Shown here: positions 6,923 to 11,845 of the stretch, piece by piece
Position numbering within the stretch: position 1 is the stretch's first letter
Layout: each line of letters starts with the position of its first letter
Assembly: GCA_019746155.1 (NCBI GenBank)
Contig: JAIESJ010000232.1
Location: 1-11,845, forward strand
Source of the DNA: Burkholderiales bacterium
GTDB taxonomy: Bacteria; Pseudomonadota; Gammaproteobacteria; Burkholderiales; SG8-41
DNA length: 11,845 nt
Direction of reading: 5' to 3'
Program-made: the position numbers and the translations under genes
The notes under the pieces: model-generated
Told to the model about the DNA's origin: nothing
Database searches by the model: none
What the model saw: only the letters and a program-made list of their open reading frames with translations

Positions 6923-7279
6923 ATGTCTTCGATACAACAGCAAAGCCGGTTCGCCGATGGCCTGGTGGTGTTCGTCAAACGTGCATGCCCGACTTGTACC
7001 CTGATAGCATCCGAAATCCGGCAGCTTGCCCGCGCGATACCGCATTTTCAGGTGGTATCCCAGGATGATCCGGCTTTTCCCGCCGGCGTCGAGCGCGTGG
7101 TGGACGACCGCGAACTCGATCATTCCTGGCGCCATGGCATCGAATCGACGCCTACCCTGATCCGTTTTGAGGCGGGCCGCGAAGTCGAGCGCGTCATCGG
7201 TTGGGATCGCGATGCATGGCGCAGGCTTACGGGAATCGCGGATCTGGGCGCAGGGCTGCCCGCGTTCCGGCCGGGGTGA
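6923..7279 (+). CDS. Thioredoxin-like protein with CPTC motif
   Basis: A 118-residue cytoplasmic protein (no signal peptide) with a thioredoxin-like fold. Strand DGLVVFVKR is followed by the redox motif C22-P-T-C25 at the start of a helix, then a second beta strand, and cis-proline P77 in STPTLIRFEAGREVER. The GWDRDAWRRL segment completes the fold. The start at 6923 leaves the usual short N-terminus before the first strand. In-frame GTG 6869 and ATG 6905 would add a basic, unlikely extension. There is no ribosome site, consistent with a leaderless start from the TACAAT just upstream. It lies six bases before the 367-codon gene and in the same frame, and the UGSC selenoprotein follows. A natural reading is that it reduces, or is reduced by, the selenoprotein; this is inferred from order only. 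Confidence 0.85.
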   Translation: MSSIQQQSRFADGLVVFVKRACPTCTLIASEIRQLARAIPHFQVVSQDDPAFPAGVERVVDDRELDHSWRHGIESTPTLIRFEAGREVERVIGWDRDAWRRLTGIADLGAGLPAFRPG

Positions 7280-7285
7280 GGATCA

Positions 7286-8389
7286 TTGTCACTCGAGCCC
7301 GGGGTGGCCGAGAGACTGGAAGCACGCTATCGCGGCGAAACCGTGCTCGGCGCGCGCAAGATCGAGTACGGCGAGAACGACGATCCGATTGAAATCTGCT
7401 TCGAGCGCGGCTGGAGCGACGGCCTGCCGGTCACGCCGCCGACCGACGCGCGCGTGCTGCGCATGCTTGCCGGCACCAAACGCCGTCCCGAGGAGGTGAT
7501 CGGGAGAATCCCGCCCTATCTTGCCGAATGCACGGTGGAGAAGGTGGCGATCAACGCCGTGCTGGCGGGCTGCAAGCCCGAGTACATGCCGGTGCTGCTG
7601 GCCGCGCTGGAAGCGGCGCTCGAACCCGTCTTCACTCTGCACGGCGTGCTGGCGACCACTTATTTCTCCAGCCCCATCATCATCGTCAACGGACCGGTCG
7701 CGAAGAAGATCGGCATGAACTCGGGCATCAACGCGCTGGGGCAGGGCAACCGGGCGAACGCCACCATCGGCCGCGCGCTCAATCTCATCGTGCGCAATGT
7801 CGGCGGTGGCCGGCCGGGCGAAGCCGACCGCTCCACGCTCGGTGCGCCGAGCAAATACACGCTGTGCTTTGCCGAGGACGAGTCCGATCCGGCGTGGGAG
7901 CCCCTGTCGGTGGCGCGCGGCATGCCGCGGGGCGCATCCGCCGTGACGCTGTTTCAGGGACACGGCGTGGAAGCTTTCGTCGACCAGAAATCACGCGCAC
8001 CGGAGCAACTCACGCGCTCGCTGGCGATGGCGCTCGTCAAACTGGGCCACCCCAAGCTGGTGCAGTCGGCGCGCGCCATACTGGTGCTTTCGCCCGAGCA
8101 TTATGCGATTTACCGCGAGGCGGGCTGGGACCGCAAACGCATCGAGCGCGCGCTCTACGAGGCGACGATACGCCCCGGCAAGGAACTGGTGGCAGGGGCC
8201 GACGGCGTGGGCGAGGGCATACCCGCGAGCCGCGCCGACGAGATGGTGCCCAAGTTTCACGAGGATGGACTGATGGTGGTGCGCGCCGGCGGATCGGCGG
8301 GACTGTTTTCGGCCATCCTTCCCGGATGGCTTGCCGGCCGTAACCGCGCCGAGTTGCAGCCGGTAACGAAAAAAATCCGTGAATCGTAA
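7286..8389 (+). CDS. Conserved cytoplasmic protein of unrecognised function, partner of the UGSC selenoprotein
   Basis: A 367-residue soluble protein with no signal peptide or membrane segments. Notable blocks are GWSDGLPVTPPT (42-53), TVEKVAINAVLAGCKPEYMPV (83-103), the beta-rich FSSPIIIVNGPVAKKIGMNSG (127-147), the GQGNRANATIGRALNLIVRN stretch (152-171), and a C-terminal AGGSAGLFSAILPGW (334-348). Cysteines occur at 38, 82, 96 and 194, with C96 in the best-conserved-looking block. The start is probably TTG 7286 behind GTGAGGA, though that spacing is short; GTG 7304 is the alternative. I believe proteins of this kind recur beside UGSC selenoproteins, but I know no established activity. The last codons lie inside a heptamer repeat tract, so the extreme C-terminus (IRES) may be recent. 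It is translated between the thioredoxin-like and selenoprotein genes, which suggests a shared pathway. Confidence 0.85.
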   Translation: MSLEPGVAERLEARYRGETVLGARKIEYGENDDPIEICFERGWSDGLPVTPPTDARVLRMLAGTKRRPEEVIGRIPPYLAECTVEKVAINAVLAGCKPEYMPVLLAALEAALEPVFTLHGVLATTYFSSPIIIVNGPVAKKIGMNSGINALGQGNRANATIGRALNLIVRNVGGGRPGEADRSTLGAPSKYTLCFAEDESDPAWEPLSVARGMPRGASAVTLFQGHGVEAFVDQKSRAPEQLTRSLAMALVKLGHPKLVQSARAILVLSPEHYAIYREAGWDRKRIERALYEATIRPGKELVAGADGVGEGIPASRADEMVPKFHEDGLMVVRAGGSAGLFSAILPGWLAGRNRAELQPVTKKIRES

Positions 8390-8427
8390 ATCGTAAATAG
8401 TGAATTGTCAGAACCTGAATCCTGAAA
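8379..8427 (+). repeat. Degenerate heptamer tandem repeat spanning the gene end and spacer
   Basis: Seven consecutive 7-bp units can be read as gtgaatc, gtaaatc, gtaaata, gtgaatt, gtcagaa, cctgaat, cctgaaa, decaying from left to right. The first units include the last codons and the TAA stop of the 367-codon gene; the tract ends three bases before the GGAGGT ribosome site (8430-8435) of the selenoprotein gene. Such A/T-richer heptamer tracts are common intergenic repeats in betaproteobacteria. Confidence 0.6.
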
Positions 8428-8440
8428 CCGGAGGTATGTC

Positions 8441-8953
8441 ATGAACTGGATGCGCGATCCGACTGCGGAAACTTCGCCGCTCAAACGCCCGCGGATAAAG
8501 CCGCCGCACTCGCTTGAGGGGCTGACCATAGGGCTGTTCGACATCGGCAAGACGCGCAGCGACGAATTCCTGAATCAGGTCGAGAAGCGCTTTGCCGAGC
8601 GCGGGCTCAAGGTCAGACGCTATGCCAAGCCGACCAATGCCAAAGTGGCGCCGGTCGAGGTGATGCAGAAGGTCGCGACCGAAACCGACGTGGTGCTGAT
8701 CGCGCTCTCGGATTGAGGGTCATGCACGTCGTGCAGTCTGCACGACCTCATGAACCTCGACGGACGCGGCATTCCCGGCATCTCGGTCGTCACCACCGAG
8801 TTCAGGGACGCGGTTGAAGCGCAGTCCAAAGCGCTGGGCTTCGAGCCCGCGATCGTCTACGTGCCGCATCCGATCCAGAACCGCACGCCCGAGGAACTCA
8901 GGAAAATCGCCGACGACATCATAGAGCCGGCGCTGCGGATGCTGCACGAGTAG
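8441..8953 (+). CDS. UGSC-family selenoprotein (in-frame TGA at 8714-8716 read as selenocysteine)
   Basis: One gene of 170 codons that ordinary gene calling splits or truncates. Residues 1-91 end in VVLIALSD. The TGA follows as residue 92, and the same frame continues G93-S-C95-T-S-C98-S-L-H-D to a TAG at 8951. The motif U-G-S-C-x-x-C is the signature of the UGSC selenoprotein family. The TGA sits at the tip of the third strand of an alpha/beta fold: TIGLFDIGKTRS, VRRYAKP, VVLIALSD, then GISVVTTEFRD and PAIVYVPHP. A bacterial SECIS-like hairpin follows directly. The start is well supported by GGAGGT at 8430-8435. The U92/C95/C98 cluster suggests a selenenylsulfide-forming redox site, probably cytoplasmic. 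Incorporation requires selenocysteine machinery (SelA, SelB, SelC, SelD) elsewhere in the genome. The family identity is recognised; the reaction is unknown. Confidence 0.92.
8714..8750 (+). promoter_or_regulatory. Bacterial SECIS element for selenocysteine insertion
   Basis: The UGA at 8714-8716 is followed 11 bases later by an 8-bp perfect stem, GTCGTGCA (8728-8735) with TGCACGAC (8739-8746), closed by the loop GTC (8736-8738). The loop starts 19 nt after the UGA and its first base is G. This meets the usual bacterial rules: a loop of 3-14 nt, a G in its first two positions, and 16-37 nt from UGA to loop. The top (TGCAGTCTGCA) resembles the SelB-binding apex of the E. coli fdhF element (GCAGGTCTGC). 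TGAG at 8714-8717 can also pair with CTCA at 8747-8750, enclosing the UGA in an outer stem. Confidence 0.88.
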
Positions 8954-9436
8954 AACTTCTCGATTCGCGTGCCGCGGGTTCGGGCCCGGCGCATGTGCCC
9001 GTAGGCTCCCATATCACCCAAACGAAGCCTCGGCTCATCTTCAGGGAGCTTGTTGCCTGCGGCGACGAGAAAAGCGCCCCAATGCGAACGATTGCCGGCA
9101 AGACATTCCATCGTATTACCAAGCTGCCAACAACCAGGAAACGGAATCGCCGTCCGAAGCGTCAAGTCCTGTACCGGCAAGTTTGAAAAGAGCGACTCGA
9201 TTTCGCGTATCGTGAGCCAGTGCGTACCGCGATAACCGCCGGGGCCGGCTTGGGAATATCGATCAGAAGAAGCAGCGCCGACGCCACGGCCGCCAGCCGG
9301 GCACGCATGGCAAGCACGGCCCCGGAGTGCGCAAATGCCTGACAAGCCGCAAAGATCAGAATGTTGCGTTTTCCGGAAAGCATGGCGACGGATTTAGGCT
9401 GAGCCGCTTCAGGGAAGTACCCTGCCGGATGCAAAT
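8954..9436. other. Gene-free stretch of decayed sequence between the redox operon and the envelope operon
   Basis: No intact gene is seen in these 483 bp. The interval separates converging transcription units, the selenoprotein operon (+) and the envelope operon (-). On the minus strand it shows fragments with protein-like character in more than one frame: a methyltransferase-like C-terminus (described separately) and, near 9306-9434, a short KRNILIFAACQAF...SGAVLAM stretch that resembles the first helix of a major-facilitator transporter. No clear terminator with a T tract was found for either operon. Confidence 0.5.
9022..9275 (-). pseudogene. Frameshifted C-terminal remnant of a SAM-dependent methyltransferase-like gene
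   Basis: On the minus strand one frame gives ALLLLIDIPKP and, after a one-base shift near 9245, another gives GPGGYRGTHWLTIREIESLF followed by NLPVQDLTLRTAIPFPGCW and HWGAFLVAAGNKLP. Read together they resemble the end of class I SAM-dependent methyltransferases of the form LLLIDVP ... GGYRGTRxLTxREIExLFxGLPVxDLxVRTxIxFPG ... LPWGAFLVVxG. The N-terminal SAM-binding half is absent. It is therefore a relic of a gene lost or disrupted here. The match is from memory of the family pattern and the identity is tentative. Confidence 0.4.
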
Positions 9437-10699
9437 CTAGAAAGCATGTCGAACGGTGAGGTAAATGTTGCTGTTATCCTGCATCGACCCGAACATGCCG
9501 TTACGCTTGCCGCCGAAAAGATTGGCCCCGACCTCGGCCCAGAGATTGTCGCTGAAGGCGTAGCGCAGCGAAGGAGTGACGTAGCGATCCTCCTCGCTCA
9601 GGCCAAGGAAGGCGAAGAGATTGAAGGTGACCGTCTGGTAGGCGAAAAGCTGGGTGAAGCGAACCGTTGCCACCTGGCGCAGGCGGTCTTTCGCGGGAAA
9701 ACCGGCGGGCAAGGTCTCTCGGTAGGCCGCGTAGTCGCGCATCCATTCGCCGTAGAGCTGCAAGCCGATCGTGGCATCCTCCCACAGTTGCCTCGAGTAC
9801 CCGATGAGCCCCCTGAACTGGCTATTTTCGATGGCGGGGTCGCGGCCGTCTCGATCCTGGGGCGAGTCGTAGTACCCCGCTTCGAGGCTGAGCACGCCCT
9901 TGCCTACGGGCCCGGTGAGGCTGGCGCCGACAGTGTTAAGGCGCGGATAGATGCCGGCGATTTCGGCGCCCATCACGCGCCAGGCCGGGCTGCGGTAGCG
10001 GGTGCGCGAGGCGTAGCCGGCCAGTTCCCAGTGGTGGAGATAGCCGGATATCCGGCCGGAGATTTCCATCTTTCCGGTACCATGACCCGGTTCCACCGTG
10101 CGCCGCGGCAACCCCGCCGGCAGCGGGTCGGCGAAGATGAAGCGGCGGCTCGTCGGTGTATTGTCGGGCCGGAAGCCGGCGATGACCAGTTCCAGGTTGG
10201 CCGCGCCGGGAAAGGCATTGAGCTTGAGCGCGTCGCTGCCGAGCTTGAGGTACTGCATGGGCTGCCCCGTGAACAGCGCCACCCAGTCGCGCGGAAACGT
10301 GTCGTTGATGAAGAGCAGATCCCCCACGCCCCAAGTGATCACTTGCCGTCCTAGACGAGCGGTCGCCTTCTCGGAGGTGAGGTCACCGAACAGCTCCCGC
10401 GTCACGAGGCGCGTGTCGTCAAGCGCGACGTCCCGGAGCAGGTCGAAGCGGCCCAGGAACCCTGCGTTCCCCGATGAGTTCCTACCCTCCGCCTTGAGCT
10501 GTCCCCGCAGCTCGGCTGCCGGAAAATCGCAAGCGATCCCCGCGGGGCAGGCGACCCGGCTCGTGCGCCCTGCCACATGGGATTGCGCAAAGCCGTCCCA
10601 CGCCACGCCCTCCGCTCCCGCGGCAATAGACGCCAGCGCGAGCGAAGCCGCGGCCATGTTCGCCGCAATGCGCACCGCCTGACTCATCCCCGCGGTCAT
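9437..10699 (-). CDS. Outer-membrane beta-barrel protein (DUF1302-like) of an RND/MMPL export operon
   Basis: A 420-residue exported protein. The N-terminus (to about residue 30, ...IAAGAEG) is a signal peptide. The mature part consists of alternating beta strands (LGRQVITWGVGDLLFINDTFPRDW, LNLELVIAGFRP, SLEAGYYDSPQDRD, ATIGLQLYGEWM, VATVRFTQLFAYQTVTFNLFAFLG, AEVGANLFGG). It ends in NIYLTVRHAF, with the C-terminal phenylalanine typical of barrels inserted by BAM. The GRQxITWG segment recalls DUF1302-type outer-membrane proteins. C51 and C57 could form a disulfide. ATG 10699 abuts its purine-rich ribosome site (AGGGAGG), and ATG 10687 is a plausible alternative. It lies 25 bp after the LolA-like gene and is probably the outer-membrane component of the same system. 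Confidence 0.85.
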   Translation of the reverse strand: MTAGMSQAVRIAANMAAASLALASIAAGAEGVAWDGFAQSHVAGRTSRVACPAGIACDFPAAELRGQLKAEGRNSSGNAGFLGRFDLLRDVALDDTRLVTRELFGDLTSEKATARLGRQVITWGVGDLLFINDTFPRDWVALFTGQPMQYLKLGSDALKLNAFPGAANLELVIAGFRPDNTPTSRRFIFADPLPAGLPRRTVEPGHGTGKMEISGRISGYLHHWELAGYASRTRYRSPAWRVMGAEIAGIYPRLNTVGASLTGPVGKGVLSLEAGYYDSPQDRDGRDPAIENSQFRGLIGYSRQLWEDATIGLQLYGEWMRDYAAYRETLPAGFPAKDRLRQVATVRFTQLFAYQTVTFNLFAFLGLSEEDRYVTPSLRYAFSDNLWAEVGANLFGGKRNGMFGSMQDNSNIYLTVRHAF

Positions 10700-10724
10700 C
10701 CTCCCTGGCCGGCTTGCTATCCCG

Positions 10725-11528
10725 TTACCGCACCCACTGGCTGGGCGCGTCCCGCAGGTAGCGTTCCGTGAAGATATCCTGCTTCAGCCCGACGTCGTAC
10801 TCCACTTCCCGGTAGACGACCTCGGTACGGTGACCGCTCTGCAAGTTCTTCATGCTGCGGGCCGTGACCGTCCAGTATTTGCCCGTCTGTTCCACTTTGT
10901 CGGCGGTAAATGTGCGCAGCGGCTCGTTGCGCGCGTCGAGGTATTCTTCCCTGAGGGGCAGCCAGCGTTCCGAGTCGATCCAGGACAGGCGGCGGGAGTA
11001 GTCCGCCGACGCCTTGGGCTTGCCCTCGACCACGTATGTCGGACGCCCGCCCAGGTTCTCCTTGCGCACGAGGGCGTGGGTCTCATCGTCCAAGTCGCGC
11101 CCCGAGACGTCCTCGTAGGTGAAATCCGAGCCGACGAACGAGGAGCGCTTGTCGTCCGCCGCGATGCGCTTCACCAGCTTCAGCGTCGGCACGAAGATCC
11201 AGCGGTCGTCTTCCTTAGCGGGATATTTCCACACCAGGAAGGAGGTGCCCTTTACGTCGGCCGGGCCGTGGAAGTAGAGGTAGTAGCGCTGGTCGCCCGA
11301 TTTGCCGAGGTTGATCCTCAGCATAGTCATCTCCCGCTCCCGTACCTTGCCTTGCGGGTTGATGAGCTTCATCTGCACCTTGGCGCGCATGTCGTTCCCG
11401 GCGTAGTAGAAAGCTTCCAGGGAACGCGTCACGATCTCGTCGGCGGAGGGATCGGCGGCACGCCCCGGGGCCGTTACCACGGCCGCCGCCGCAAGGAGGG
11501 GAAGGGCAATTCGCCGGAGCGGTTTCAT
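10725..11528 (-). CDS. Outer membrane lipoprotein-sorting protein (LolA-like fold), periplasmic
   Basis: A 267-residue precursor. It starts at ATG 11528, which overlaps the transporter stop as ATGA and has GGGAGA seven bases upstream; frame extension beyond this ATG is antisense-like junk from the transporter gene. Signal peptide MKPLRRIALPLLAAAAVVTAPGRA, then mature DPSADEIVTRSLEAFYYAGNDMRAKVQMKL. The body has strands and loops typical of this family: REREMTMLRI, RYYLYFHGPADVKGTSFLVWKYP, RWIFVPTLKLVKRI, SSFVGSDFTYEDVSGRD, WIDSERWLPLREEY and TARSMKNLQSGHRTEVVYR. The SSFVGSDFTYED block is characteristic of LolA-like proteins that accompany MMPL/RND transporters rather than of LolA itself. It likely carries a lipid or hydrophobic molecule through the periplasm between the inner-membrane pump and the outer-membrane barrel. 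Confidence 0.92.
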   Translation of the reverse strand: MKPLRRIALPLLAAAAVVTAPGRAADPSADEIVTRSLEAFYYAGNDMRAKVQMKLINPQGKVREREMTMLRINLGKSGDQRYYLYFHGPADVKGTSFLVWKYPAKEDDRWIFVPTLKLVKRIAADDKRSSFVGSDFTYEDVSGRDLDDETHALVRKENLGGRPTYVVEGKPKASADYSRRLSWIDSERWLPLREEYLDARNEPLRTFTADKVEQTGKYWTVTARSMKNLQSGHRTEVVYREVEYDVGLKQDIFTERYLRDAPSQWVR

Positions 11529-11845
11529 TTCGTTTCTCCCGTGTTGAACAGCCAGCCTCTCATCAGCACAATCAGGGCCGGCAGGTAAAGGATGATGAGC
11601 AGCGCCGAGAGCAACATCATGCTGACGATAAAGGCGCCCACGGTAATGTAGGGCGTGAGCGGCGCGAACAGCATGACCGAGAAGGCCGCCGCGAACAGTA
11701 CCGCATTGCGCATGATTCCCTTGCCGGGACGGGCCGCCGTCCACAGCAGCGCTTCCCTGAGCGTGGAGAGGTCATGGCCGGCGTCGGCACCGATTTCCGC
11801 GAGCCGCTGTCTCAACCGGCTGATGAAGTGAATCGAGAAATCCAC
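11525..11845 (-). CDS. MMPL/RND-family transporter, C-terminal part (5' end outside window)
   Basis: The last 106 residues of a large inner-membrane pump. The visible part starts in VDFSIHFISRLRQRL, the conserved G-VD-xIHF-xxR segment after the eighth or ninth helix of RND 'SSD-like' halves. It continues through LREALLWTAARPGKGIMRNAVLFAAAFSVMLFAPL, a second span ITVGAFIVSMMLLSALLIILYLPALIVLM, and a short polar tail NTGETK. This is the standard ending of MMPL/HpnN-like exporters of lipids. The protein is truncated only by the window edge. Its stop overlaps the start of the LolA-like gene by four bases, showing translational coupling and common function. Confidence 0.92.
   Translation of the reverse strand: MDFSIHFISRLRQRLAEIGADAGHDLSTLREALLWTAARPGKGIMRNAVLFAAAFSVMLFAPLTPYITVGAFIVSMMLLSALLIILYLPALIVLMRGWLFNTGETK

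Noticed and set aside
7528..8343. 271-codon plus-strand frame inside the 367-codon gene
   Set aside because: It is an Arg/Gly/Ala-rich off-frame shadow of the real gene, with no motifs.
8379..8427. Short regular repeats as a CRISPR array (also 1813-1960)
   Set aside because: Units are 7-8 bp and contiguous, with no spacers and no cas genes. They are simple intergenic repeats.
8750..8953. Separate 67-codon gene starting at ATG 8750
   Set aside because: It lacks a ribosome site and its ATG lies at the foot of the SECIS stem. It is the C-terminal part of the selenoprotein.

Overview
The window is GC-rich, densely packed bacterial DNA. It most likely comes from a betaproteobacterium of the Burkholderiales type. 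Two unlinked 'Bug' (TctC-like) periplasmic binding proteins without any TctA/TctB permease, GTG/TTG starts and intergenic octamer and heptamer repeat tracts all fit that group. The assignment is an inference from gene content; no rRNA or other marker is present.

Layout. Bases 1-3271 (+) hold the end of a Bug binding protein, a short-chain dehydrogenase (SDR) fold protein that has lost the usual catalytic residues, an intergenic block with inverted octamer repeats, and an unrecognised polytopic membrane protein. Bases 3361-3837 (+) encode a protein with two probable zinc ribbons whose start codon lies in a perfect 9-bp hairpin. Bases 3962-6493 (-) hold a small secreted protein resembling the Ada/sunset metal-binding fold, a second Bug binding protein, and a YbdL-type aminotransferase overlapping it by one base in a TAATG junction. 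Bases 6494-6922 hold a 12-bp perfect palindrome and the N-terminal remnant of an aldo/keto reductase.

The most notable part is 6923-8953 (+): a thioredoxin-like protein (CPTC), a 367-residue cytoplasmic protein of unrecognised function, and a selenoprotein. The selenoprotein gene looks like two ORFs (8441-8716 and the reading downstream of it). They are one 170-codon gene read through an in-frame TGA at 8714, giving the motif U-G-S-C-x-x-C. Directly behind the TGA lies a bacterial SECIS-like hairpin: an 8-bp perfect stem with a GTC loop starting 19 nt after the TGA. This matches the UGSC selenoprotein family, whose chemistry is, to my knowledge, not established. The trio looks like a selenium/thiol redox module.

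Bases 8954-9436 contain only decayed gene fragments, the clearest being a frameshifted methyltransferase C-terminus. Bases 9437-11845 (-) form a tight envelope operon: the C-terminus of an MMPL/RND transporter, a periplasmic LolA-like 'outer membrane lipoprotein-sorting' protein overlapping it by ATGA, and an outer-membrane beta-barrel protein. Together these probably move a hydrophobic or lipid substrate across the envelope.
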